From an uncultured Bryobacterales bacterium (GTDB taxonomy: Bacteria; Acidobacteriota; Terriglobia; Bryobacterales; UBA6623), in NCBI GenBank assembly GCA_958295955.1, contig OY282420.1, positions 1,812,435 to 1,876,434 of the forward strand: a stretch of DNA of 64,000 nt. Reading direction: 5' to 3'. Each line of letters starts with the position of its first letter. Position 1 is the stretch's first letter. Made by a program: the position numbers and the translations under genes. Positions 25,399 to 34,352 of this stretch are shown in pieces. The notes below the pieces were generated by a model. The model ran no database searches and had not been told where the DNA came from. It saw nothing but the letters and a program-made list of their open reading frames with translations.

Positions 25399-27368
25399 CA
25401 CGCCCCCCGCAGACAGCGGCGGCGGTACTCGCCGAGCGCCATTAACGGGAAGTACAAGGGGTACAGATGGTAGCGCAGATAAAACACGCGGGGGAAGCCG
25501 GTACCCGTGAAAAACGGCTCGCGCCACGAACCGTTTTCGTGCTGATGCTCGATCAGGTAGCGGATGCCGGACTCGACCGAGTCCGTCTCGTAGTCGTCCG
25601 CGGCAAAGAGCGCCAGCAGCGCCCAGGCCGTTTGCGAAGCCGTCGAGGGGCCTTCCGCCTTGCGCGCCGGGTCGTCGTAGCTTGCGGCGCTCTCCCCCCA
25701 GCCGCCATCCCGGTTTTGCACCGAACGGACCCACTCTCCGGCGCGGACCACGTGGGCTTCGCGCGGGTCTTCGCCCGCCGCGCGCAACCCGCGCAAGGCG
25801 AAGCAAGTTCCGTAGAGATAATTCACGCCCCAGCGCCCGTACCAACTCCCGTCTTCTTCCTGATTGCGGCGCAGGTAATCGACGCCGCGGCGGATTGCGG
25901 CGCGGCAGCGGTCCGGCGCGCGCAGGGAAAGCGCCTCAACCACCCGCCCGGTAATGTCGGCGCAGGTCGGGTCTAGCATCGCGTTGTGATCGGCGAAAGG
26001 CACGTGGGTCAGAATCTCGGCGTTGTTGTCCGCGTCGAAAGCCGCCCAGCCCCCGTCGGCAGATTGCATCGCGGCCAGCCAATCGACGGCGCGCCGCTCC
26101 GCGCTGCGCTGCCGCTCGGCATCGTTGCTCTCGACGAGAGCGAGCGCCAGCAGCGCCTTCGCCGTATCGTCGGTGTCGGGATAGAACTCGTTCGCGTGCT
26201 CGAAATACCAGCCTCCGGGTTCCGCCCGCGGTCTTTTCACCGACCAGTCGCCCTTTTTGCGGACTTGCTTACGCACAAGCCAATCCGCCGCGCGGGCAAG
26301 CGCCCAGCGGTCGGGTTCTTCGAGGTCGTCCGTGGCCGACGCGATGGCGAAAACCGTCATCGCCGTATCCCAAACGGGCGAGTGGCACGGCTGCACCCGA
26401 AACCCCTCTTCGTCTTCGAGAATCAGCGCGTCGAAGCGCTCGATTTCTCTTTGCAGCCTGGGGTCGCCGCGGTCGAGACCGAGCTCGGTCAGGGCCATGA
26501 TCGAGTTCATCATGGCCGGATAGATGGCCCCCAGGCCGTCGGAATCTTCCAGACGGGCGAACATCCACTCCGCCGCCGCATCGATCGCTTTGCGCCGGTC
26601 CGCTCGAATGCCCGAAGCTTCCCATAGTTTCAGTCCCTTGTCGACCAGCAGGAAGAACTGTTTCCAACTCAGCCGTTCCGCCGGCTCGGGCTCGACGCCG
26701 GAAAAGATCTCCTCGAGGTGAAAACCGCGCGGCACGGCCCTGAGCGCTTTCTTCGCGCTGAGGATCGACAGCGGCGCGAGGATGGCGCGGCTCCACGAAG
26801 ACATGCCGTAAACCCCGAAGCGATTGTTTTCAGGCAGCAAAAAAATTTCGGGCGGAATCGAGGGAATCTTCGAGCGCGGATACAGACCGAAATAGCTCAG
26901 GTAAATTTTCGTGTAGCTGTTGGCCGCCTCGACGCCGCCGAGACCGCGGATGCGGTCCCGCGCGCGGCGCATTCTCTCGTCGCGTGGGTGGAAGCCGGCG
27001 AGCTTCAGCGCGAAGTACGCCTTGACCGAAGCGCTGACATTGGCCGGACCGCCCGCATAAATGTTCCAGCCGCCGGCGGGCAATTGGCGTTCGAGGATGC
27101 GGCAGCAGGCGGCGTCCACGCGCCCGCGGGTGGGCGGGTTCCAGGAGCCGTCCGCCGCGGGCGGATAGAGCCACAGTTGCAGCGCGACATAATCGGACTC
27201 CAGAGTGGTGTCGGCCTCAAGCTCGCCGACCCAGTAGCCGGCGACGTTCTGGCGGTTGAAGAGATAGCGGCAGGCGCGGTCCGCCGCCTGTTCGCCGGCG
27301 GCTGCGAGATCGACCGTGCGGGTTCGCGCGATGGCGTGCGCCCCGCTCCATCGTTGGACCGTGCTCAT
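25398..27368 (-). CDS. shc: Squalene-hopene cyclase
   Basis: The 656-residue membrane-associated terpene cyclase turns squalene into hopene/diplopterol. The protonating DxDD motif is present as FYPDTDDTAKALLAL. Several QW-type motifs are visible (QSADGGWAAFDADNN, QEEDGSWYGRWGVNYLYGT, QNRDGGWGESAASY, HENGSWREPFFTGTGFPRVF). The N-terminal domain starts RACRYLFNRQNVAGYWVGEL. Length fits the family. Its ATG overlaps the ispH stop (ATGA) and its stop overlaps the hpnH ATG, so three genes are translationally chained. Confidence 0.97.
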   Translation of the reverse strand: MSTVQRWSGAHAIARTRTVDLAAAGEQAADRACRYLFNRQNVAGYWVGELEADTTLESDYVALQLWLYPPAADGSWNPPTRGRVDAACCRILERQLPAGGWNIYAGGPANVSASVKAYFALKLAGFHPRDERMRRARDRIRGLGGVEAANSYTKIYLSYFGLYPRSKIPSIPPEIFLLPENNRFGVYGMSSWSRAILAPLSILSAKKALRAVPRGFHLEEIFSGVEPEPAERLSWKQFFLLVDKGLKLWEASGIRADRRKAIDAAAEWMFARLEDSDGLGAIYPAMMNSIMALTELGLDRGDPRLQREIERFDALILEDEEGFRVQPCHSPVWDTAMTVFAIASATDDLEEPDRWALARAADWLVRKQVRKKGDWSVKRPRAEPGGWYFEHANEFYPDTDDTAKALLALALVESNDAERQRSAERRAVDWLAAMQSADGGWAAFDADNNAEILTHVPFADHNAMLDPTCADITGRVVEALSLRAPDRCRAAIRRGVDYLRRNQEEDGSWYGRWGVNYLYGTCFALRGLRAAGEDPREAHVVRAGEWVRSVQNRDGGWGESAASYDDPARKAEGPSTASQTAWALLALFAADDYETDSVESGIRYLIEHQHENGSWREPFFTGTGFPRVFYLRYHLYPLYFPLMALGEYRRRCLRGA

Positions 27369-28339
27369 GAAACCGTGGAAATTTGCGTCAACCGCCGATG
27401 AGCCGCCAACTGAGGAGGCAACGGAAACCTTACGTCTTCTTCAATGACTTCGACCTCGCGGACGTTTTCGAAGCGGAAATCCCGCAGGCGGTCGATTACG
27501 CGCCGGACCAGGACTTCCGGCGCCGAGGCGCCGGCGGTAACCGCCACGTTGCGCGCCCCTGCGAGCCAGGCTTCGTCGATATCGCGCTCATCGTCGATCA
27601 GGTAGCCCGGAACGCCGCCGTTGCGGCCGACCTCGACCAGCCGTTTCGAATTCGAGCTGTTCCGCGAACCCACGACCAACAGCAAATCCGCCCTCGCGGA
27701 CGTGCGCTTGACCGCTTGCTGGCGGTTCTCGGTCGCATAGCAGATGTCCTGCGCCGGCGGCGCTTGAATCTTGGGAAAGCGGCTGCGCAGAATGGCGATG
27801 ATCGCCTCGGCTTCGTCGAGGCTCAGCGTGGTTTGGGTCAGGTAAGCAACGCTGTCGGGATCGGGGACTTCCACCGTCTGCGCTTCTTGCGGGGACGAGA
27901 CGACGATTGTCCGCTCGGGCGCCTCGCCCAAGGTGCCGATGACTTCGTCGTGGTCGCGGTGCCCGATCAGCAGGATCGTATTGTGCGCCCGGGCGAACTT
28001 GACCGCCTCCATATGAACCTTCGTCACCAGCGGACAAGTCGCGTCAATCGCCTTCAGGCCGCGCCGCGCCGCGTCCTCGCGCACCGCGGGGGCGACTCCG
28101 TGCGCGCTATAGACGACGCGCCCGTTTGCCGGAACCTCGTCGAGCTCTTCCACGAACACGGCGCCGCGGTTTGCCAAATCGTCGACTACGTGACGGTTAT
28201 GGACGATTTCCTTGCGCACATAGATCGGCGGTCCATAAGCATCGAGCGCCAACTCAACAATATCGATCGCGCGGACCACCCCGGCGCAAAAGCCTCGAGG
28301 CTTGAGCAGCAGAACCGATTTTGCGTTGCCGCCGGACAT
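27365..28339 (-). CDS. ispH: 4-hydroxy-3-methylbut-2-enyl diphosphate reductase
   Basis: The 324-residue iron-sulfur enzyme catalyses the last step of the MEP pathway, giving IPP and DMAPP. The three cluster cysteines lie in LKPRGFCAGVVRAIDIV, AIDATCPLVTKVHMEA and QDICYATENRQQAVK. Conserved VGSRNSSNSKRLVEV, SAHGVAP and AGASAPEVLV segments are present. The ATG at 28339 (MSGGNAKSVLLLKPRG) is chosen because upstream residues are not conserved. Being inside the hopanoid operon, it probably raises precursor supply for squalene. Confidence 0.96.
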   Translation of the reverse strand: MSGGNAKSVLLLKPRGFCAGVVRAIDIVELALDAYGPPIYVRKEIVHNRHVVDDLANRGAVFVEELDEVPANGRVVYSAHGVAPAVREDAARRGLKAIDATCPLVTKVHMEAVKFARAHNTILLIGHRDHDEVIGTLGEAPERTIVVSSPQEAQTVEVPDPDSVAYLTQTTLSLDEAEAIIAILRSRFPKIQAPPAQDICYATENRQQAVKRTSARADLLLVVGSRNSSNSKRLVEVGRNGGVPGYLIDDERDIDEAWLAGARNVAVTAGASAPEVLVRRVIDRLRDFRFENVREVEVIEEDVRFPLPPQLAAHRRLTQISTVS

Positions 28340-28394
28340 CGGAAATTCCAAGTATAGCCGATCTCTCGGGGCCGAATCGGGACGCCCGAGCCGC

Positions 28395-29525
28395 TCAGGA
28401 TACGATGCGGCCCTTCCGGCCGAGCCGAAATTGCCTGCCCGCCCAGGTGACGTTTCGGCTTGCAAAGCTGCCGAGCCAAGCCAGCAAGGCGCAGCAATCG
28501 ACGACCGGAAGCAACAGGAGATGGACCGCGGAGAGCCGCCGCCCCACGGTCCGGGCCGAAGAGCTTGCAGCGAATCCCCGCAGCGCCAGCGCGGCCGAAG
28601 CGGCGGGCCAAAGCTCCGCCGGCGCCGCGGCCAAAGCGGCGAGCGCCCAGACGGCGCCGAAGGTGAGGCACAATCCGCAATGACCCGTCGGGCGCTGCGC
28701 TCGGATCGTGCGCGCCCAACGGAGTCGATGCGCCCATGCCGCGGCGAGGCCGTAACGGGGAAGATGCGTCGTCACCGCGGCGCCGCTCAGCAACACGCGG
28801 AACCCTGCTTGCCAAAACTTTTCCCCAAGAATGTAGTCGTCGCCGAGGAATTGCTTGAGCGCGCCGCACCCGCCGACTTTCTCGAAATCGTCCCGGCGAA
28901 AAGCCATCGCGGCGCCCAACGCGAATCTCAGGCCCTGAGCGGCCCGGGCAAGCAAGACCTGGCCGGCAAACTCGGCGTCGATCCAGAGGGCTTCGAGCAG
29001 CGAAGCCGGTCCCGGCCCCCGCTCGGCGCCGTAAAGACACGTCACCAGCCCGACCCCGGGGCATTCGAGCTCCGCCGCCAGCGCGGCAAGCCAGCCCGGC
29101 GGCGCTTCGATGTCGGCATCGCTGACGACCCAGACCCGATGCGCGGCGCGCTTCCCCAATACTTCCAGCACGGCTATCTTGGGATTGACGCCGGCATCGG
29201 GTTTTGGGCAGACGACGGCTGCGATGCGGCGCTCCGGAAATTCGCGCCGCAGTTGGAGAACCGCGTCCCGCGCCGGCGCATCCTGCGCATCGACACCGAC
29301 CAGAATCTCGAACTCGGGGTAATCCTGCGCGGCGTGGCTGCGCAGGTTTTCGACGAAATCCGGCCCTGCGCCGTAGGCGGGCTTCAAGATCGAGACGGCC
29401 TCGCGCCCGCCTGCTGCCGCCGCCGCGCCGCCGCCGGCCGCTGCACGGCGGTAACGCCGGCAAACGGCGATTACCGCAAGGAAATAGCCGCACGAGGCGG
29501 CAAGCAGCGCGGCTAGGACGATCAC
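28395..29525 (-). CDS. hpnI: Hopanoid glycosyltransferase HpnI (GT2/GT21-like)
   Basis: The 376-residue protein has an N-terminal membrane helix (IVLAALLAASCGYFLAVIAV), then the ceramide-glucosyltransferase-like catalytic domain with VSILKPAYGAGPDFVENLRS, the metal-site SDADIEAPPGWL, GLRFALGAAMAFRRDDFEKV and FLGDDYILGEKFWQAGFRV. The QxxRW-like end is HRLRWARTIR. C-terminal helices follow. HpnI adds N-acetylglucosamine to bacteriohopanetetrol. The location, 55 bp upstream of ispH and in line with shc and hpnH, supports HpnI over a generic glycosyltransferase. hpnJ and hpnK are not in the window. Confidence 0.87.
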   Translation of the reverse strand: MIVLAALLAASCGYFLAVIAVCRRYRRAAAGGGAAAAAGGREAVSILKPAYGAGPDFVENLRSHAAQDYPEFEILVGVDAQDAPARDAVLQLRREFPERRIAAVVCPKPDAGVNPKIAVLEVLGKRAAHRVWVVSDADIEAPPGWLAALAAELECPGVGLVTCLYGAERGPGPASLLEALWIDAEFAGQVLLARAAQGLRFALGAAMAFRRDDFEKVGGCGALKQFLGDDYILGEKFWQAGFRVLLSGAAVTTHLPRYGLAAAWAHRLRWARTIRAQRPTGHCGLCLTFGAVWALAALAAAPAELWPAASAALALRGFAASSSARTVGRRLSAVHLLLLPVVDCCALLAWLGSFASRNVTWAGRQFRLGRKGRIVS

Positions 29526-29535
29526 CCGACGTGCG

Positions 29536-30609
29536 CTATTCGACTTTCACGGCGTCGCGCTGCGCGATCAGGCACAATTCAGCCGCCTTGAAGACGTGTT
29601 CCTGCGTCATCGCGTTTTCGGTCCCATGCAAACAGTCCAAAATCAATTGTCCGAAGTAAGGGAAGCCCACCGTGCCGCGCGTGCGGATGCGCCGCTCGCC
29701 CTTGTGGTTGACGAGATAGAGCTGATCCGACTCGTTTTCGCGGCCGATATCGAGGTATTTGCGCAGCTCCATGTAGCCGTCAGTGCCCAGAATAAAGGCG
29801 CGCCCGTCTCCCCAGGCGCTCAGGCCGTCGGGCGTAAACCAGTCCACGCGGAAATAGTTGGCGGCCCCGTTGTCGGCCGTGAGCGATGCCTCGCCGAAAT
29901 CTTCGAGTTCAGGGAATGCCTTGTTGTTGTAGTTGGCCACCCGGCTCGAGGTCACCGCGGCGTCTTTCGCCCCTGCATAGAACAGAAACTGCTCGATCTG
30001 GTGACAGCCGATATCGCAGAGAATGCCTCCGTACTGCTCGAGCCTGAAGAACCAGTCGGGGCGCGACGCAGCGTTGAGGCGGTGCGGACCCAGACCGATG
30101 ACCTGGATGACGCGGCCGACCGCCCCATCGGCAATGAGGTTTCCGGCATAGACGGAGCACTCGCTGTGCAAGCGCTCGCTGTAGTACACGGCGTATTTCT
30201 TGCCCGTCGCCGCGGCTGTTTTCTTCGCTTGGTCGAGTTGGTCGAGCGTGGTCATGGGCGTTTTGTCGGTGAAGTAGTGCTTGCCATGCCGCATTGCCTC
30301 GCAGCCGAGGCCGCAGCGCAGATTCGGCGCCGCGGCGGCGGCGATCAGTTGCACCTCGGGGTCGTCGAGCACTTCCTGCTTGCTGCGGGCGGCCTTCGCC
30401 TGCGGGTAGGCGGCAACGAACTTCCTCACCCTCTCGGGGTCGGGGTCGTACACCCACTTGAGCGTTGCGCCGGCCTCGATGAGGCCGTTCGACATGCCGT
30501 AGATATGCCCGTGATCCAGAGCTACCGCCGCGAAGCGGAACTCGCCGGGCGAGACGACCGGCCTCGATTTGCCCCTGGGCGCATAGTGCATGCCGTCGGA
30601 TTTCTGCAT
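29536..30609 (-). CDS. Gfo/Idh/MocA-family oxidoreductase
   Basis: The ATG at 30609 is preferred over TTG at 30627 and gives 357 residues. The N-terminal Rossmann domain starts late (FRFAAVALDHGHIYGMSNGL). The dinucleotide and substrate lysine segment is KHYFTDKTPMTTLDQLDQ, an unusual variant of the EKP motif (DKT). GGILCDIGCHQIEQFLFYAG matches the catalytic D-x-x-x-H region. There is no signal peptide. Members oxidise or reduce sugars and cyclitols with NAD(P). It ends 10 bp before hpnI, so it is probably the first gene of the hopanoid operon, although it might act on an unrelated sugar. Confidence 0.85.
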   Translation of the reverse strand: MQKSDGMHYAPRGKSRPVVSPGEFRFAAVALDHGHIYGMSNGLIEAGATLKWVYDPDPERVRKFVAAYPQAKAARSKQEVLDDPEVQLIAAAAAPNLRCGLGCEAMRHGKHYFTDKTPMTTLDQLDQAKKTAAATGKKYAVYYSERLHSECSVYAGNLIADGAVGRVIQVIGLGPHRLNAASRPDWFFRLEQYGGILCDIGCHQIEQFLFYAGAKDAAVTSSRVANYNNKAFPELEDFGEASLTADNGAANYFRVDWFTPDGLSAWGDGRAFILGTDGYMELRKYLDIGRENESDQLYLVNHKGERRIRTRGTVGFPYFGQLILDCLHGTENAMTQEHVFKAAELCLIAQRDAVKVE

Positions 30610-30687
30610 CGCTTTCGATTGTCGCAAACCGGGCGCGTATAGTAGTTTGGAGACTTACCGAACGAGTCTTCGGGCGTCTATCCGATT

Positions 30688-31587
30688 ATGCAAGAAACCG
30701 TTCCGCAAGAGGCCGCCTGGAAGTCGTGGGTCGGCTGGGCGGCGGCCGCTGCGATGGCCTTTCTCTGGTTCGCCGCCGGCCTTTGGAAACTGAGCGACAT
30801 CTCGGGCTGGCAGCTCAAGCTGACCCAATTGCTCGTGCCGGTCGAGTGGAGCCTGGCCGGCACGATGGCCGTCGCGGTTGCCGAGGTGGCCGCCGGCGTC
30901 CTGCTGCTGCGGCCCGCGTGGCGGCGCTGGGGCGGGTATCTCTCGGCCGCCCTGCTGGTTGCCTTCATGGCCCATATGGCCGTTAATTACCAGACGCTGC
31001 GCGGCGAGGACTGTTCCTGCTTCCCCTGGCTGGAGCGCGCGGTCGGACCGGCGTTTTTCTGGAGCGACGCCGCCATGCTGGCGCTCGCGGCTCTGGCGGC
31101 CTGGTTCGCGCCCAAACCGGCGGCGCTGAAGAGCGCGGCCGGCGCCCTGTGCGGCATCGTTCTTTTCGCCGGCGCCATGCTGGCCATAGACCGCCTCGGG
31201 CCGCAGCCGGGCGGCGCCGTTCCGGCAACGATCACGGCGGACGGCGAGACCTACGGCCTGCGCGATGGAAAGATATTCCTGTATTTCTTCAACCCCAGTT
31301 GTCTGCACTGCCTCGATGCCGGGCAAACGATGGCGCAGTACGCCTGGAACTCCGAGTTCGTCGGCATACCGACGCAGGACTTCGATTGGGGTCCCGGTTT
31401 CGTCGAGGACGCCGGCCTCAAGAACGTGAGGCTCTCGCCCGATTTGAAGATGCTGAAGGAAACGTTCCCGTTCGAGGACGTGCCCTACGGCGCGGTCATC
31501 GAAGACGGGGAAGTCCTGGAGCGCATCGTTTTCTGGGAAGAACCCGAGTTGAGCGAAACACTGCGGGGCCACGGCTTCATCGACTGA
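30688..31587 (+). CDS. MauE/DoxX-like membrane protein fused to a thioredoxin-like domain
   Basis: The 299-residue protein starts with a four-helix membrane domain (WAAAAAMAFLWFAAGLWKLS, VAVAEVAAGVLLLRP, LSAALLVAFMAHMAVNYQTL, ALAALAAWF). It carries a GEDCSCFPWLERAVGP loop with paired cysteines, typical of MauE/DoxX proteins. After another helix the C-terminal domain has a thioredoxin-type CxxC (FFNPSCLHCLDAG). This fits a membrane dithiol/electron-transfer protein that works on periplasmic thiols. The redox partner is unknown. It is divergent from the Gfo/Idh gene by ~78 bp. Confidence 0.8.
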   Translation: MQETVPQEAAWKSWVGWAAAAAMAFLWFAAGLWKLSDISGWQLKLTQLLVPVEWSLAGTMAVAVAEVAAGVLLLRPAWRRWGGYLSAALLVAFMAHMAVNYQTLRGEDCSCFPWLERAVGPAFFWSDAAMLALAALAAWFAPKPAALKSAAGALCGIVLFAGAMLAIDRLGPQPGGAVPATITADGETYGLRDGKIFLYFFNPSCLHCLDAGQTMAQYAWNSEFVGIPTQDFDWGPGFVEDAGLKNVRLSPDLKMLKETFPFEDVPYGAVIEDGEVLERIVFWEEPELSETLRGHGFID

Positions 31588-31633
31588 TTTTCGTCCGCGC
31601 GGCAGCGGGGCGGCGATCCGCTAACATTGCGGC

Positions 31634-32227
31634 TTGGCTCTTCCCGGCGTCATTCCCTGCAAAGTCAGCGACGAGGCCGCGGGCTACCTCAGCACGGCGC
31701 CCGTGAACCGGGTCGATCTGACGTCCGCTGAATTGGTGGGGAAGATCGTGGGCGTATGCGGCAAAAATCCCGAGCGGGTCGCCCGCATCCTGGCCCGCGG
31801 ATCGCTGGTCAACGGGGATTTGCGCTTCCGCTGGGTCGGAGTGGGCGCCGCTGCCGGGGAGATCGCGGAATTTTTGAAAGAATTTCCCGAAGACGATCCA
31901 AGCCGGACGTTCGACCCGCAGCAATGCCTGCGCATCGTCTTTCACGGGCCGCGAGGCCGGACCGAGTTGACCCGCGAGGCCGGCAGACAAACCCGCGCGC
32001 TAAGGCGCAGGAATTTCTGGGACGAGGCGCTGCCGCTGCTCGCGCGATTGCCTCTGCGCTACGAACGCTACTCCTATTCCGACGGCTGCGACGTCTTTGC
32101 GGCGGACCTCTCCCGCGAAGCGGCCGCCGGCCTGCGCGACAGCGCGCGCTTGCTGCGCTACACGATTCTCGAAGCTCAGATAAAAAACCTGGACGCGGCG
32201 AGCGTCTCTTTCTATCAACCCCGCTGA
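31634..32227 (+). CDS. Hypothetical protein
   Basis: A TTG at 31634 is the best available start and gives 197 residues, with no ATG nearby. The protein is soluble and arginine-rich. It includes VGKIVGVCGKNPERVARILA, RGSLVNGDLRFRWVGVG and ALPLLARLPLRYERYSYSDG. It is not recognised. It follows the MauE-like gene by 46 bp in the same direction, so the two may form an operon. Start choice is uncertain. Confidence 0.55.
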   Translation: MALPGVIPCKVSDEAAGYLSTAPVNRVDLTSAELVGKIVGVCGKNPERVARILARGSLVNGDLRFRWVGVGAAAGEIAEFLKEFPEDDPSRTFDPQQCLRIVFHGPRGRTELTREAGRQTRALRRRNFWDEALPLLARLPLRYERYSYSDGCDVFAADLSREAAAGLRDSARLLRYTILEAQIKNLDAASVSFYQPR

Positions 32228-32361
32228 CACAGCGCACCCGCGCGGACAACCGATTCGTTGCGCAAAGCGGATAAATGGCCGGGCGCGGCGCTTTTTTCGG
32301 CTGTGGAGCTATTCGCCACCGTGCGGCATCGGTTAAGATAAGCAGCGGGAGGAGTTCATCC

Positions 32362-33654
32362 ATGAAACGTAGAACATTTGTGAAGAGCGCGGCCGCGGCC
32401 GCAACGGCTCCGGCAGCCGCGTTTGCCGCCCCCGGCAGCGTGCTCGGCGCCAACGACCGCATCCGCGCCGCCGTGTTGGGCGTGAACGGCCGCGGCCAGA
32501 GCCACATGTACGGCCTGCAGCCGCTCAAGAACGTCGAGGTCACGACTTTCGTCGACCCCGATCTCAGCATCGCCGCAAAACGCGCGGGCGAGTTCGAGGC
32601 CAAGCACGGCCACCGGCCGAAGCTCGTTCAGGATTTGCGCGAGGCGCTCAACGACAAGGACATCGACGTCGTCACCATCGCCACGCCGAATCACTGGCAC
32701 ACTTTGGCCGCCATTTGGGCCTGCCAGGCGGGCAAGGACGTTTACGTCGAAAAGCCGGCGACGCATGTTTACAACGAAGGCCTGAGCCTCATCGCCGCGG
32801 CGCGCAAGTACAACCGCATCGTCCAGCACGGCGTGCAACTGCGCAGTTCGGAAGCGATTCGCGAGGCTGTCGGCAAACTGCGCGACGGCGCGATCGGCGA
32901 CGTTTACATGGGCCGCGTGAACATCTTCAAGTGGCGTCCGCCGCTCGAGGCTGCGCCGGACGAAAACCCGCCCAACGATCTCGATTACAACCTGTGGGTC
33001 GGCCCCGGAAAATGGCGCGCGTATTCGCGGCGCCACGTGCATTACAACTGGCACTGGACCTGGGATTTCGGCAACGGCGAAATCGGCAACCAGGGCATTC
33101 ACGAGACCGACATGCTGCAGTGGGGCCTGGGCGTGACGTTTCCGACACAGATCGCCTCAATGGGCGGCAAGTACCTGTGGGACGATCACCGCGAGACGCC
33201 CGAGGCGCTCAGCACCACGATGAAGTTCGGCAACGAGAACAAGCTCGCCGAAGTTTCCGTGCGTTTTTGGCACTCCAACCACGAAACCCGCTCGGCCAAC
33301 GGCAACCTGTTCTACGGCTCGGACGGCTACATGGCGATTTCCGGCTACACCAAATGGGAAATTTTCCGCGGCCGCAAGCCGGAGCTGGTCGAAAGCGGAG
33401 AAGCTCCGACGCGGCACTACGAAAACTTCATCAAGGCGGTCCGCAGCCGCAAGACCGAGGACCAGAACGGTCCGGTCGAGACGGCGCACTACGCGGCCGG
33501 CCTTGCCCACCTGGGCAACATCGCCTTCCAGCGCGGCAAGACGCTCGACTTCGACCCGCGCGCGCAACAATTCACCAATGACGAGCGGGCGAACAAAATG
33601 CTCGGCAAAACCTACCGCAAAGGCTTCGAGGCTCCCTCTCCCGACAAGGTCTAG
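32362..33654 (+). CDS. Tat-exported Gfo/Idh/MocA-family oxidoreductase
   Basis: A strong ribosome site (GGGAGGAG at 32347-32354) precedes the ATG at 32362. The 430-residue protein begins with a twin-arginine signal (MKRRTFVKSAAAAATAPAAA), then a Rossmann fold (IRAAVLGVNGRGQSHMYGL), the substrate motif CQAGKDVYVEKPATH (EKP present) and NQGIHETDMLQWGLGV. Planctomycetes and Acidobacteria carry many such secreted Gfo/Idh proteins, some related to family 109 glycosidases, so it may process sugars with bound NAD in the periplasm. A strong hairpin terminator follows. Confidence 0.92.
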   Translation: MKRRTFVKSAAAAATAPAAAFAAPGSVLGANDRIRAAVLGVNGRGQSHMYGLQPLKNVEVTTFVDPDLSIAAKRAGEFEAKHGHRPKLVQDLREALNDKDIDVVTIATPNHWHTLAAIWACQAGKDVYVEKPATHVYNEGLSLIAAARKYNRIVQHGVQLRSSEAIREAVGKLRDGAIGDVYMGRVNIFKWRPPLEAAPDENPPNDLDYNLWVGPGKWRAYSRRHVHYNWHWTWDFGNGEIGNQGIHETDMLQWGLGVTFPTQIASMGGKYLWDDHRETPEALSTTMKFGNENKLAEVSVRFWHSNHETRSANGNLFYGSDGYMAISGYTKWEIFRGRKPELVESGEAPTRHYENFIKAVRSRKTEDQNGPVETAHYAAGLAHLGNIAFQRGKTLDFDPRAQQFTNDERANKMLGKTYRKGFEAPSPDKV

Positions 33655-33682
33655 CAGTCGGCGCCGCGCAATCGCAGCAAAC

Positions 33683-33720
33683 AAAAACGGGCCGCTCGGC
33701 CGGGCGGCCCGTTTTTCTTT
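33683..33720. terminator. Strong bidirectional intrinsic terminator
   Basis: A 13-bp arm pair (AAAAACGGGCCGC / GCGGCCCGTTTTT) with an 8-nt loop is followed by T-rich sequence. The A-tract on the left gives a U-tract for the minus strand. It sits between the convergent Gfo/Idh gene and the MerR-type regulator and can serve both. Confidence 0.9.
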
Positions 33721-33745
33721 TCCTTTGAGCGGCCGCGCGGGCGCC

Positions 33746-34261
33746 CTACGAAACCTTGCGGACACGCGCGGGCGTAGCCGTCTTCGTCTCGCGCTTGACT
33801 TGTTTGCGCAGACCGGCCCGCGAGTTCAACCGGGCGATCTGATCCGTGATGCAGACTGCGATGATCGGCTGATTCGATTCCTTCACGATGCGCACGATGC
33901 CGCGGTCGGAATCCTCCAGGAAGACATTGTCGCCGTCGGTCAGCAAATACAGTTCCAAGCCGGCCTTGCGCGGCGCATAGAACGAGTCTCCGTGCATCTT
34001 TTGCAGATGCGAAAGAACTTTGCGGGTTTTCTGCAGTGAAATCCCCTTGCGGCGCAATTCGGTAATCAGGACGACCTCGATGACTTCGCGCATGCGGTAG
34101 AGGCGCCGGTGACCCTTTTGCATCGGCGTGACAATGCCTTGCTCATCCCACCACTGGAGCTGCCGCAAGCTGACGCCCGTAATGACCGCAACTTCCATGC
34201 TGCTGAATACTTCAGGAGGGGGCGGAAGCGCTACGGTAACGTTTCTTCTCGGCATCGGCAT
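33746..34261 (-). CDS. MerR-type transcriptional regulator
   Basis: The 171-residue protein has a MerR winged-helix domain at about residues 20-85: MEVAVITGVSLRQLQWWDEQ, GIVTPMQKGHRRLYRMREVI and EVVLITELRRKGISLQKTRK. The C-terminal half (GDSFYAPRKAGLELYLLTDG) is not a known ligand domain and ends in a basic tail. Cysteine-rich metal sites are absent, so it is not a metal sensor of the classic type. The regulated gene is not known. thiS lies upstream on the same strand. Confidence 0.85.
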   Translation of the reverse strand: MPMPRRNVTVALPPPPEVFSSMEVAVITGVSLRQLQWWDEQGIVTPMQKGHRRLYRMREVIEVVLITELRRKGISLQKTRKVLSHLQKMHGDSFYAPRKAGLELYLLTDGDNVFLEDSDRGIVRIVKESNQPIIAVCITDQIARLNSRAGLRKQVKRETKTATPARVRKVS

Positions 34262-34352
34262 TGCGAACGCTTTATCGAAATGAACCCAAGGACAAACTCA
34301 AGGATTATATACGACATCCCCGCGGACGAACGGGAAAGAAAAAAATCGGGAG

